In this document: positions 50,682-59,376 of the stretch, in pieces | Layout: every line of letters starts with the position of its first letter | Position numbering within the stretch: the first letter of the stretch is position 1 | Assembly: GCF_003385395.1 (NCBI RefSeq) | Contig: NZ_QNUG01000020.1 | Location: forward strand, 1-63,462 | Length of the DNA: 63,462 nucleotides | Direction: 5' to 3' | Source: Epilithonimonas hispanica | Lineage (GTDB): Bacteria; Bacteroidota; Bacteroidia; Flavobacteriales; Weeksellaceae | Position numbers and translations under genes: made by a program | The notes under the pieces: generated by a model | Database searches by the model: none | Seen by the model: only the letters and a program-made list of their open reading frames with translations | Told to the model about the DNA's origin: nothing

Positions 50682-52814
50682 ATGAAAAAAATATTTTTAG
50701 CATTAACCCTGATTTTGGGTTATGCTCAGATGAGAGCTGACGAAGGAATGTGGCTTCTGATGCTTGTAAAACGTCTGAACGGAGTTGATATGCAGAAAGA
50801 AGGTCTGCACTTGACGCCGGAAGAAATTTATTCTGTAAATAATTCCAGCTTGAAGGACGCTATCGTAAGTTTCGGTGGTTTCTGTACTGGTGAAATGGTT
50901 TCTGACCAAGGTTTGATTTTTACTAATCACCATTGTGGCTACGATGCAGTTGCTGCGGCTTCTACTCCAGAAAAAGATTATCTTAAGAACGGATTCTGGG
51001 CAATGAAACCGAATGAAGAATTCAATGCTAAAGGTCTTTATGTAAGATTTCTTGTAAGAATGGATGACGTTTCTGCAAGAATCAACGCAAAACTGAATAA
51101 CAATATGTCTGCTGCAGACAGAAAAGCTGTTATCGATGCTGAGTACAAAGCCATCCAAACAGAAAATTCTGAAAACGGAAAATACACTGTTGTGGTAAGA
51201 GATTTCTTTAATGGGAATGAGTTCTATTATTTTGTTTATCAAGACTATAAAGACATCAGATTGGTTGGAGCTCCACCTTCATCTTTAGGAAAATTCGGTG
51301 GCGATACAGATAACTGGGAATGGCCAAGACACACTGCAGATTTCACAGTTTTCCGTGCTTACGCAGATACAAACGGTAATCCTGCAGAATATTCTGAAAC
51401 CAACGTTCCTTTGAAACCAAAACACCATTTACCTGTTTCTCTTAAAGGATACAAGCCTGGAGATTTCACAATGATTCTTGGTTATCCTGGAAGAACCAAC
51501 CGTTACTTGACTTCTTATGGAATCGAGCAAATGGTTGACAAAGATTATCCAGCTTGGGTAGAAGCTTCTAAAGTGGCGATGGATGTGATGAAGAAGTATA
51601 TGGATAAAGACAAAGCAACTCAGTTGGATTATGCTTCTCAGTATGCAAGTGTTGCTAACTACTGGAAAAACAGACAAGGAACTATTGATGCTGTAAAGAA
51701 AAACGGAACAGTTGGTGAGAAACAAAAACTTGAAGAAAAGTATAATCAATGGGCGGCTCAAAGTCCAAACGAGCAATCTTATTACTCCGTTTTGCCTGAA
51801 ATTAAAGCTTATTACAATCAAGTTTCCGGAAGAAATGTAGAAAGAAATTACGCTTCTATTTTGCAAAGAAATGCACACTACATCTCTACAGCTTATCAAT
51901 TAGGAAGTCTTTTCAAAACGTATGCTGACCAAGACGAAGCTGGAAAAGCTTCTATGAAACCTAAAGTTCTTGAGGCTATCGAAAAAGCTTATGATGGTTT
52001 TCACGATAATGTAGAAGGCGATATGCTAGTTCAATTGACTTCCCTTTACAAAACAAAAGTAGCTAAGGAATTTGCTTCTTCAACTATTTTGGAAGCTGAT
52101 GTAGCAAACCTTTCTAACTTGGCTTATGCTTCAGTTTTCGCTAATAAAAAAGCTGCTTTGACTTTCGTAGAAAATCCTGACAGACTGAAAATCGATGCTG
52201 ATAAATTGAGACAATTCGCCAACGGAATTGTTGAAGACCAAAAATTGGGTATCGAGAAATATTCTAAAGTTGACGAGAACTTTGCTAAAAACAGCAGATT
52301 ATTCTTAGATGGACTTAGAAAAGCTCAGCCAGACAAAAAATTCTATCCTGATGCTAACTCTACGATGAGATTAACTTACGGAACTATAGAAACACTTCCT
52401 GTAAGAGAGGACAGAAACTACAAAGGAATCAAAGAAAACTATTATACCGATATCAATGGTATGGTTGCCAAATACAAAAAAGGCGACGAAGAATTTGACC
52501 TTCCTAAAAAAGTCCTAGACCTTGCTAAGAAAAAAGATTACGGTCAATATGCAGACAAAGATGGATTTATGCCAATCAATTTCTTGTCTAATAATGACAT
52601 CACAGGTGGAAACTCTGGTTCTCCAATCATCGATGGACACGGAAATCTTATCGGTCTTGCTTTCGATGGAAACAGCGAAGCTTTGAGCGGCGATATCGTT
52701 TTCGAACCTAACTTACAGAGAACAATTAACGTTGACGTTCGTTATGTTCTTTGGATTATCGACAAATATGCTGGCGCAAAAAGAATCATCAGCGAATTGA
52801 CTTTGGTAAAATAA
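50682..52814 (+). CDS. S46 family dipeptidyl-peptidase, DPP7-type
   Basis: A 710-residue periplasmic serine exopeptidase releasing N-terminal dipeptides, used by asaccharolytic Bacteroidota for peptide nutrition. Signal peptide to about residue 19. Chymotrypsin-like triad visible as TNHHC (His84), PRHTADF (Asp220) and GGNSGSP (Ser645). A helical cap domain lies between. Gly663 in FDGNSEALSGD, 18 residues after the serine, corresponds to the position that is Gly in DPP7 and Arg in DPP11, so preference for hydrophobic/neutral rather than acidic P1-side residues is inferred. A terminator follows. Confidence 0.95.
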   Translation: MKKIFLALTLILGYAQMRADEGMWLLMLVKRLNGVDMQKEGLHLTPEEIYSVNNSSLKDAIVSFGGFCTGEMVSDQGLIFTNHHCGYDAVAAASTPEKDYLKNGFWAMKPNEEFNAKGLYVRFLVRMDDVSARINAKLNNNMSAADRKAVIDAEYKAIQTENSENGKYTVVVRDFFNGNEFYYFVYQDYKDIRLVGAPPSSLGKFGGDTDNWEWPRHTADFTVFRAYADTNGNPAEYSETNVPLKPKHHLPVSLKGYKPGDFTMILGYPGRTNRYLTSYGIEQMVDKDYPAWVEASKVAMDVMKKYMDKDKATQLDYASQYASVANYWKNRQGTIDAVKKNGTVGEKQKLEEKYNQWAAQSPNEQSYYSVLPEIKAYYNQVSGRNVERNYASILQRNAHYISTAYQLGSLFKTYADQDEAGKASMKPKVLEAIEKAYDGFHDNVEGDMLVQLTSLYKTKVAKEFASSTILEADVANLSNLAYASVFANKKAALTFVENPDRLKIDADKLRQFANGIVEDQKLGIEKYSKVDENFAKNSRLFLDGLRKAQPDKKFYPDANSTMRLTYGTIETLPVREDRNYKGIKENYYTDINGMVAKYKKGDEEFDLPKKVLDLAKKKDYGQYADKDGFMPINFLSNNDITGGNSGSPIIDGHGNLIGLAFDGNSEALSGDIVFEPNLQRTINVDVRYVLWIIDKYAGAKRIISELTLVK

Positions 52815-52832
52815 TTTATCATTAATATATTG

Positions 52833-52860
52833 AAAGCCACCAAGATTTGGTAGCTTTTTT
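52833..52860 (+). terminator. Terminator of the S46 peptidase gene
   Basis: Stem AAAGC-ACCAA / TTGGT-GCTTT with one mismatch, followed by six T. Confidence 0.75.
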
Positions 52861-52923
52861 GTTGCTCAAATTTCTGGAAATCGTTTTCCATATTTTTTTT
52901 GTAAATTAGAGAAATCATTTTCT

Positions 52924-53994
52924 ATGAATTTAAAGTCACTATTTCACTGGTCCTATATTTTCCCGATTTTATCAGTTGTTTACTATTCACTCGGAATTAC
53001 TGACAACAGTCCTTTACTTGCAATTTTAGGAGGTGCTTTATTAATATCATCTGTTTTAGGTGCAGTTCATCACGCCGAAGTTGTAGCTCATAAAGTAGGC
53101 GAACCTTTCGGAACTATTATTTTAGCGATTGCAATTACGGTTTTGGAAGTTGGATTGATTGTTTCATTAATGGTTGCAGGCGGAAAAGAAACCGACAAAC
53201 TAGCCAGAGACACAGTTTTCGCAGCAGTAATGTTGATTTTAAATGGAATTCTCGGCGCTTGTCTTCTTCTCGGCGGAATCAAATTCAAAGAACAGTTTTT
53301 TGCCCGAACTTCTGGAAATATGGCTTTGATAAGTCTCGTTGCGATTGTTGTAATGACATTAATTTTGCCTAATTATACCACAACCGAACTTTCCGCAACC
53401 TTTAGCAAGGCTCAATTAATATTCTTCTCAATTGCTTCTTTAATCATCTACAGCACATTTTTGATGGTTCAAACGGTGAGACACAGAAATTATTTCCTTC
53501 CCGAAAATGATGATGAACAACACGCCGAACCACCAACGAACTTCGAAAGTACAATGAGTTTGATATTTCTAATCATTTGTTTGGGTGTCGTAGTTTTTCT
53601 TGCAAAAGCACTGTCTCCACAGATAGAAAATATGGTTCATAGTTTTGGTGCACCACAAGCTTTAGTTGGTGTCATAATTGCCGCAGTTGTATTGTTACCT
53701 GAAGGAATGGCCGCTTTGAAAGCCGCTAGAAGAAACCAATTCCAAACCAGCTTGAATTTAGCGCTTGGTTCTGCAATTGCAAGTATTGGATTGACGATTC
53801 CTTGTGTTGCTGTGGTTTCGATTATTTACGAGATGCCTTTGTTATTAGGTCTTGATATCAAATCAATGGTTTTGCTAGCATTGTCACTTTATACTGTGAT
53901 GCTTTCTTTGAATCGAGGAAAAACCAACATTCTTTACGGCGTTGTTCTTTTGGTCAATCTTTTCGCTTATATTTTTACTGTGATTGTTCCTTAA
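52924..53994 (+). CDS. Calcium/cation:proton antiporter (ChaA-type CaCA family)
   Basis: A 356-residue integral membrane protein with about 11 helices and the duplicated alpha-repeats of CaCA exchangers: EVVAHKVGEPFGTIILAIAI plus TVLEV in repeat 1, and VVLLPEGMAALKAARRNQFQ followed by SLNLALGSAIASIG in repeat 2. The acidic residues in VLEV and LPEG are the ion ligands. Exports Ca2+ (possibly Na+ or K+) for protons. Monocistronic. Confidence 0.92.
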   Translation: MNLKSLFHWSYIFPILSVVYYSLGITDNSPLLAILGGALLISSVLGAVHHAEVVAHKVGEPFGTIILAIAITVLEVGLIVSLMVAGGKETDKLARDTVFAAVMLILNGILGACLLLGGIKFKEQFFARTSGNMALISLVAIVVMTLILPNYTTTELSATFSKAQLIFFSIASLIIYSTFLMVQTVRHRNYFLPENDDEQHAEPPTNFESTMSLIFLIICLGVVVFLAKALSPQIENMVHSFGAPQALVGVIIAAVVLLPEGMAALKAARRNQFQTSLNLALGSAIASIGLTIPCVAVVSIIYEMPLLLGLDIKSMVLLALSLYTVMLSLNRGKTNILYGVVLLVNLFAYIFTVIVP

Positions 53995-54025
53995 AATTTT
54001 ATCTTTAAATTCTCTATAGGAATTG

Positions 54026-54146
54026 ATAAAAACTGGATAGACACATAGAAGAAATATATACAACTAAGCTTTAAAAAGGTAAAATAGAATTCATTCAAAT
54101 CTATTTCATCTTAAATCAAAAACTTGTGTGTCTATGTGTTTAATAA
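54026..54146. repeat. Inverted-repeat intergenic element with ACACATAG ends
   Basis: GGATAGACACATAGAAG on the left and CTTGTGTGTCTATGTGTTTA on the right are imperfect inverted copies (shared AGACACATAG / CTATGTGT). The interior is AT-rich without a reading frame. Built like the hemC-hemD element but with a different end sequence. It fills most of the 173-base gap between the antiporter and GNAT genes. Confidence 0.5.
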
Positions 54147-54167
54147 TTTAAAACAAACTGTTAATTA

Positions 54168-54671
54168 ATGAAAACCTTCGAAACCGAAAGATTAATAATG
54201 AAACTCGCAGACTTAGACGATGCGGATTTCTTCCTTGAACTTTACAATACGCCATCCTTCATCCAATACATCGGCGACCGAAATCTTCGCACCAAAGAAG
54301 ATGCAGAAAACTATATCTTGAACAGATTCCTTCCGCAGTTTCAGAAATTGGGATTCGGAAATTATGTTGTGATACTAAAAGAAGACAACACAAAAATCGG
54401 TGCTGTCGGGATTTTTGAAAGAGAAGGCTTGGATGTTCTTGATATTGGATTTTCTTTTCTCGAGAAATACGAAGGAAAAGGCTATGCCTACGAATCAGCA
54501 AATAGACTGAAAGAAGTTGCAGCAATAGATTTCGGAGTCAAAAAATTATCTGCGATTACTACAAAAGATAATTTCTCGTCTCAAAAATTAATCGAAAAAC
54601 TAGGCTTGAAATTCCAAAAAATAATAACAATCCCGAATGATGACGCAGAATTGATGTATTATGAAAATTAA
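54168..54671 (+). CDS. GNAT family N-acetyltransferase (RimJ/RimL-like)
   Basis: A 167-residue acetyltransferase. ETERLIMKLADLDDADFF is the RimJ/RimL-type start; IGAVGIFEREGLDVLDIGFS and YEGKGYAYESANRLKE (acetyl-CoA loop, Q/RxxGxG/A-like) follow, and then ITTKDNFSSQKLIEKLGLKF. Substrate unknown. The stop overlaps the stop of the convergent bcp gene by 4 bases. Confidence 0.92.
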   Translation: MKTFETERLIMKLADLDDADFFLELYNTPSFIQYIGDRNLRTKEDAENYILNRFLPQFQKLGFGNYVVILKEDNTKIGAVGIFEREGLDVLDIGFSFLEKYEGKGYAYESANRLKEVAAIDFGVKKLSAITTKDNFSSQKLIEKLGLKFQKIITIPNDDAELMYYEN

Positions 54672-55117
54672 TTTTCCAAAATCTGCGAAGCGTGGTCTTT
54701 GGTTTTTACTTTTTCAATTACTTGAATGCAAATTCCGTTTTCGTCAAAAACAAAAGTTGCTCTCACAATTCCCATAAATTCTCTTCCCATAAACTTCTTC
54801 CACTGCCAAACCCCGAATTTGTCTATAACATCGTGATTCTCATCCGCAATCACATCAAATGGCAATTCATTTTTATCACTGAAATTCTTCTGGCGTTTCA
54901 CAGAATCCGCACTCACTCCAAGTAATTGAAAACCTTTCTTTTTCAAAACGGAATAATTGTCTCTCAAGTTACAAGCTTCCGCCGTACAACCGGGCGTGCT
55001 CGCTTTCGGATAAAAGAAAACAACGAGTTTTTTGCCTTTCAGTTTTTGAGAATCGATTTGTTCTCCGTTTTGATTTGTTCCGATAAATTCCGGTAAAGAA
55101 TCGCCAACCTTCAACAT
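54668..55117 (-). CDS. bcp: Thioredoxin-dependent peroxiredoxin (Bcp/PrxQ)
   Basis: A 149-residue peroxidase of the BCP/PrxQ class. FYPKASTPGCTAEACNLRD contains the peroxidatic Cys (about 46) and a resolving Cys five residues later, the PrxQ arrangement. DVIADENHDVIDKFGVW and RATFVFDENG are typical. The gene is divergent from nth; the two -7 boxes face each other over 5 bases. Confidence 0.96.
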   Translation of the reverse strand: MLKVGDSLPEFIGTNQNGEQIDSQKLKGKKLVVFFYPKASTPGCTAEACNLRDNYSVLKKKGFQLLGVSADSVKRQKNFSDKNELPFDVIADENHDVIDKFGVWQWKKFMGREFMGIVRATFVFDENGICIQVIEKVKTKDHASQILEN

Positions 55118-55123
55118 AATTTC

Positions 55124-55131
55124 TATTTTTG
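55124..55131 (+). promoter_or_regulatory. Putative -7 box (TATTTTTG) of nth
   Basis: Exact TAnnTTTG match, 21 bases upstream of the ATG at 55153; it overlaps a possible TTG start and so argues for the ATG. Confidence 0.55.
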
Positions 55132-55136
55132 TACGA

Positions 55137-55144
55137 CAAAGTTA
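55137..55144 (-). promoter_or_regulatory. Putative -7 box (TAACTTTG) of bcp
   Basis: Exact TAnnTTTG match on the minus strand, 19 bases upstream of bcp, facing the nth box. Confidence 0.55.
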
Positions 55145-55152
55145 GCATCAAA

Positions 55153-55773
55153 ATGACGAAAAAGCAAAGAGCCCAAATTGTTCAGGAAGAATTAGAAAAA
55201 TTATATCCCGAAGTTCCGATTCCTTTGGAACACAAAGACGCTTATACTCTGATGGTTGCAGTGGCACTTTCCGCACAAACAACGGACAAAAAAGTGAATC
55301 AAATCACACCAAAGCTTTTTGCAGTTGCTGACACACCTGAAAAAATGGCAAAATTGAGCTTTGAAGAAATCCGAGAATTGATTAAAGAAATTGGATTAAC
55401 CAATTCTAAAGCGAAAAATCTTAAAAAAATGGCGGAAGTCCTCGTGGAAAAATACAATTCGGTTGTTCCTCAAACTTATGAAGAATTGGAAAGTTTGGCT
55501 GGCGTTGGTCACAAAACCGCTTCTGTTGTGATGAGTCAGGGATTTGGTTTTCCGGCTTTTCCGGTTGACACTCACATTCACAGATTGATGACACAATGGA
55601 AACTGACATCAGGGAAAAATGTTGTCGAAACCGAACGTGATGCGAAAAGTATTTGGAACGAAAGTGTCTGGAACAAATTACATCTTCAAATCATCTTTTA
55701 CGGACGAGAATATTCTCCGGCGAGAGGAAATCAGGAGAAAGATTTTTTGACTAAAATGTTGTTTGAGAAATAA
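55153..55773 (+). CDS. nth: Endonuclease III-like DNA glycosylase without an iron-sulfur cluster
   Basis: A 206-residue HhH-GPD glycosylase/AP lyase for oxidised pyrimidines. MVAVALSAQTTDKKVN is the typical early helix; the helix-hairpin-helix LESLAGVGHKTASVV has catalytic Lys121, and FPVDTHIHRL has Asp139. The usual C-terminal C-x6-C-x2-C-x5-C cluster loop is missing. The tail reads YGREYSPARGNQEKDFLTKM and the whole protein contains no cysteine, so it cannot bind the [4Fe-4S] cluster. The ATG at 55153 gives MTKKQRAQIVQ, the family's usual start. Confidence 0.93.
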   Translation: MTKKQRAQIVQEELEKLYPEVPIPLEHKDAYTLMVAVALSAQTTDKKVNQITPKLFAVADTPEKMAKLSFEEIRELIKEIGLTNSKAKNLKKMAEVLVEKYNSVVPQTYEELESLAGVGHKTASVVMSQGFGFPAFPVDTHIHRLMTQWKLTSGKNVVETERDAKSIWNESVWNKLHLQIIFYGREYSPARGNQEKDFLTKMLFEK

Positions 55774-56217
55774 TCAATCCAATAATCTTCTGTGATAATT
55801 GATTTGTCCCAAATGATAATTAAGATGAGAAAGTAAATGGATTAGAAAATATCCGGTTGTCATTTTGTAAGCTAAAGCTTCTGTTTGATAATCTTTTTCT
55901 AAATCTCCTTGCGATAATTTATCCAATGCAGAATCAATCATTTTTATTGTAGATTCAACTTTTTCAATCAATTCTGTTCTGGGAATATTTTTCAAAGAGA
56001 ATTCGAGTTCACGATTTCTGATATATCAGTTTTTCCCAACTCTACACCAATGTAAGTATTGAGATTTTCTACCAAATGAAGACAAAGATTACCTGCAGAA
56101 TTCGAAATATTTTTATCGATTTTCTAGATTGAATCTTCACTTTTATATGACTCAATTTTCAAATTTTAATTTATTCAAATCTCTATTGTAAAGCGATTTT
56201 AGACTTTCTATTATCAT
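55774..56217 (-). pseudogene. DinB-like (DUF1572/YfiT-type) protein, disrupted
   Basis: The intact 3' part encodes SLKNIPRTELIEKV, LAYKMTTGYFLIHLLSHLN and YHLGQINYHRRLLD, the end of a DinB-superfamily four-helix protein with its metal-binding histidines. Upstream, from the ATG at 56217, the gene reads MIIESLKSLYNRDLNKLKFE and is then broken. It needs a frameshift at about 56150, has a TAG where Trp is expected near 56125 (after KSEDSI), continues NISNSAGNLCLHLVENLNTY, and needs a second shift near 56020 before RNRELEFSLKNIP. Two frameshifts and one nonsense change make a functional product unlikely. Confidence 0.82.
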
Positions 56218-56221
56218 AATT

Positions 56222-56818
56222 TTAATCTTTATTTTTCATCATTCTCCTCATATGAACATATTTGGATTGACGAATTTGGTGCGGATATTTTCGACCTTTC
56301 GGAATGTTGTTGAAAATCAAGGCTACAATTAATAAAATCAATGCGCCACTTAAAACAGGCGACAAAGCATACCAATATCCCAATTCCTGAATTTTATCTG
56401 AAGGAAGAACCGCAATTAAAGCGGTCGCTCCACCTGGCGGATGCATTGTCTTTGTGATTTGCATAATAACAATTGAAGAAGCGACTGCAACAGAGGCGTT
56501 CAGCCAAAGAATTTCTGGTAAAAATTTAAAAACCGTAACACCAACCAAAGCAGACAAAACGTGTCCGCCAATCAGATTGCGTGGTTGAGCCAAAGGACTA
56601 TTAACAGCGCCATAAATCAAAACACTTGATGCGCCAAATGAACCAATTAGAAAAACATTTTCAATCTCCGAAAAATGTTGAGACTGTAAAAAAGCAATCA
56701 ATCCGATTCCGAAAAAAGCACCAAGAAATGACCAAAAGTGGTCTTTGAAATCAATTAGCGTTTCCTGATAAAAGATATACTTGGTGTGTCTCAGTCTTCT
56801 TTTGATATGTTTTCTCAT
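56222..56818 (-). CDS. HPP family membrane protein
   Basis: A 198-residue membrane protein with about five helices and the family's HPPGGATALIAVLP motif; FGASSVLIYGAVNSPLAQPR and NLIGGHVLSALVGV are also typical. HPP proteins in other bacteria and in plants have been linked to nitrite transport; here the substrate is unknown. The ATG at 56818 overlaps the upstream gene's stop by one base (TAATG), so translation is probably coupled. Confidence 0.9.
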   Translation of the reverse strand: MRKHIKRRLRHTKYIFYQETLIDFKDHFWSFLGAFFGIGLIAFLQSQHFSEIENVFLIGSFGASSVLIYGAVNSPLAQPRNLIGGHVLSALVGVTVFKFLPEILWLNASVAVASSIVIMQITKTMHPPGGATALIAVLPSDKIQELGYWYALSPVLSGALILLIVALIFNNIPKGRKYPHQIRQSKYVHMRRMMKNKD

Positions 56819-58623
56819 TATTTCACGCCTTTCGCCCAAAGATTCATTTTTCTTTCCAAAACCTCCAATGGAAGACAACCCTGACTCAAAACTTCATCAT
56901 GAAAAGATGCTAAGTTGAACTTTTTACCTAGCTCATTTTGATATTTGTTTCTTAATTCTCGGATTTTCATCGCTCCGGTTTTGTAACTCAATGCTTGTCC
57001 AGGCAAAGCCATATATCGCTCCACTTCTGCCGTTGCTCCAGCTTCGTCATAAGCCACATTGCTCAAGAAATATTTAATCGCTTCTTCGCGAGACATCTGT
57101 CCTGTGTGAATTCCTGTATCGATAACCAAACGAACTGCGCGTAACATCTCATCACTCAAAGAACCCATTTTTTGATACGGGTCTGTATAAAGTCCAAACT
57201 CTGGTCCGAGCGATTCGCAATACAAAGCCCAGCCTTCGCCATAAGCACCAATCCAACCAAATCTCATAAACTTTGGCAAATTCAAATTCTCCTGCTGAAG
57301 AGAAATCTGATAATGATGACCGGGAATCGCTTCGTGAAGGAAAAGAGATTCCATACCAGAAGTCACATTGAATTTTTCTGGGTCAGGAATTGGCGTGTAA
57401 AAAATCCCGGGACGTTTTCCATCCGGACTTCCTTGGATATATTCTGCACTAGCACTGGCTTCACGATATTTTTCTGTTTGACGAATTTCAAAAGGCGTTT
57501 TTGGTGTTACATTGAACATCGTATTCAACTTCGGAGTGATTTTATCAAGAATTGATTGAAAAGCTCCCAGAACTTTCTGCGAAGTTTTGAAAGGCATTGC
57601 TTTTGGGTCGGTTTTTACATAATTTAGAAACTCTTCCAAAGAACCTTTGAAGCCAATTTGAACTTTCACCTTCTCCATCTCAGAACGTATTCTTTCGACT
57701 TCTACAAGTCCAGTTTTATGAATTTCATCTGGTGTTTTATCCGTTGTCGTCCAGCTTTTCACGTAATAAGCATAGATATTATTTCCATTTGGCAAAGCGC
57801 CGTAACCATCAGTCGCTCTGGATTTTGGAAGATATTCTTTCTCAAGAAAATCAGCCATTTTGAGATAAGCCGGAATCAATTTGTTTTTGATGGCGTCCTG
57901 ATAAAGCTTAGCATATTTGTTAGTTGTTACCGGTTTGAAATCTTTTGGAAGATTCTTGATTGGCCCGTAGAAAATATTTTTTTCGATTTCGAAAGTTGTG
58001 ATTTCTTCGGCCTTCATTTGAGGAATCATTTTTATGACTAATGATTTTGGAAGAACCACATTATTTTTAATTCCTAATCGGAAGTTTTCAATTGCAGAAT
58101 CCATCCAGATTGGAAATTCATCAATTCTTTTCAACCAATTATCATAATCTTTTTCGGTTTTAAAAGGCTGAATTCCACTTCCGCTTCCCAACATTGGGAA
58201 AGTCAATGGTAAACCATCAAACTGCGTGAAAGGAATATATTCCGGATGATAAGCATAACGTTCTTGTTTGTCAATCAACGTATATTCCAAAACATCAAAA
58301 ATCACTTTGTGAGAATCATCAAGACTATTGTAATCTACAGATTTCAATTGATTCTGAACAGAATTATAGAATGCAATTTCTTTTTTAATAAAATCAGAAC
58401 TTAGATTATTTGGTAAAAGATCATTGTACCTTTCGTCTCCTTGTGAAGTAGCTTCTAGAGGATAAAACTTAAGATATTCTTCGTAATAATTAGATGCAAT
58501 AGAATCCAAATCCGAAGATGTAGAACCTACGGAAGTCTTCATCATCGGAGAATCTCCTTTTTTGCAGGCAGTAACAGTAATAATTAATCCAAAAACCAAT
58601 AATATTTTGTACAAAGAAGTCAT
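56818..58623 (-). CDS. DUF885 family zinc-dependent lipoprotein peptidase
   Basis: A 601-residue lipoprotein: MTSLYKILLVFGLIITVTAC lipobox, then a mainly helical DUF885 domain with HEAIPGHHYQISLQQ (HExxxGH zinc motif, about residue 420) and GWIGAYGEGWALYCESLG with a third ligand. Related proteins are dipeptidases/carboxypeptidases. The ATG at 58623 starts the signal peptide; a TTG three codons earlier is not needed. A near-consensus TATCTTTA lies about 20 bases upstream. Coupled to the HPP gene. Confidence 0.9.
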   Translation of the reverse strand: MTSLYKILLVFGLIITVTACKKGDSPMMKTSVGSTSSDLDSIASNYYEEYLKFYPLEATSQGDERYNDLLPNNLSSDFIKKEIAFYNSVQNQLKSVDYNSLDDSHKVIFDVLEYTLIDKQERYAYHPEYIPFTQFDGLPLTFPMLGSGSGIQPFKTEKDYDNWLKRIDEFPIWMDSAIENFRLGIKNNVVLPKSLVIKMIPQMKAEEITTFEIEKNIFYGPIKNLPKDFKPVTTNKYAKLYQDAIKNKLIPAYLKMADFLEKEYLPKSRATDGYGALPNGNNIYAYYVKSWTTTDKTPDEIHKTGLVEVERIRSEMEKVKVQIGFKGSLEEFLNYVKTDPKAMPFKTSQKVLGAFQSILDKITPKLNTMFNVTPKTPFEIRQTEKYREASASAEYIQGSPDGKRPGIFYTPIPDPEKFNVTSGMESLFLHEAIPGHHYQISLQQENLNLPKFMRFGWIGAYGEGWALYCESLGPEFGLYTDPYQKMGSLSDEMLRAVRLVIDTGIHTGQMSREEAIKYFLSNVAYDEAGATAEVERYMALPGQALSYKTGAMKIRELRNKYQNELGKKFNLASFHDEVLSQGCLPLEVLERKMNLWAKGVK

Positions 58624-58790
58624 CTTAATCAATTTTATAGTGTAAAGATAATATTTTCAAGATTACCAAAACAGCCCTGATTTTTAAGGGGTTCAGAACT
58701 TAAGGTTAACACAACATCAAGAATCATATCAATCTTTATGATTATTATCAAAAATAATCGACAAAAATTTTTCACATTCATCCAATTTTT

Positions 58791-58798
58791 TATCTTTG
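58791..58798 (+). promoter_or_regulatory. Putative -7 box (TATCTTTG) of the acidic orphan gene
   Basis: Exact TAnnTTTG match, 45 bases upstream of the ATG. Confidence 0.45.
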
Positions 58799-58843
58799 TT
58801 AGACACAATTAAAAAAATTATTTCATAATCTATTATCCTTATA

Positions 58844-59302
58844 ATGAAAGGAATATTGAAGATATACCACCCAGAGGAGACTCTGAAGTATTTTATTGAC
58901 AGCACCTATTGCAAATCTGTCTACAGCAACAAGCAGAATTTTTTGGAAGTTGAAGTTATTACAAATGACTCTTTGGACCACGTTGAGGACGACTCTCTGC
59001 AATACAATTTCCCTCAGATTTCCCTTAATATTTTTGATTTCCCAATCACCACTTCGGAATTGGAAGGACAGACTTTCTCTATAGAAGACACGGATGATGA
59101 GTCTTATACAGAAGTTGACCTTTTTGATGATGAAGAAGCATTCTTATTGGAGAACGAATTGGAATTTGGCAAAAACGAGAATGATGATCTTCAGCTTTTA
59201 TGGACAGGGAAAATCACAGATTTTTACACAGGTTCTGAAAATCCTATTGAATTCAAATTAAAATGCAACTTCCGTCCGGACGAGATAGAAGTTGACGACT
59301 AA
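58844..59302 (+). CDS. Acidic cytoplasmic protein of unknown function
   Basis: A 152-residue, strongly acidic protein (many Asp/Glu, for example DDEEAFLLENELEFGKNEND) without signal peptide, membrane segment or cysteine cluster. Beta-rich pieces (LLWTGKITDFYTG, IEFKLKCNF) suggest a folded domain. No family recognised. It lies 74 bases before the TonB-like gene on the same strand and may share its transcript, but no functional link is shown. Confidence 0.75.
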   Translation: MKGILKIYHPEETLKYFIDSTYCKSVYSNKQNFLEVEVITNDSLDHVEDDSLQYNFPQISLNIFDFPITTSELEGQTFSIEDTDDESYTEVDLFDDEEAFLLENELEFGKNENDDLQLLWTGKITDFYTGSENPIEFKLKCNFRPDEIEVDD

Positions 59303-59376
59303 TCTTTTCAGAAAATAATATTTATATTTACGATTCGTTATAGATAATAAGTTATAACGCAAATAAGTTATTCCCT

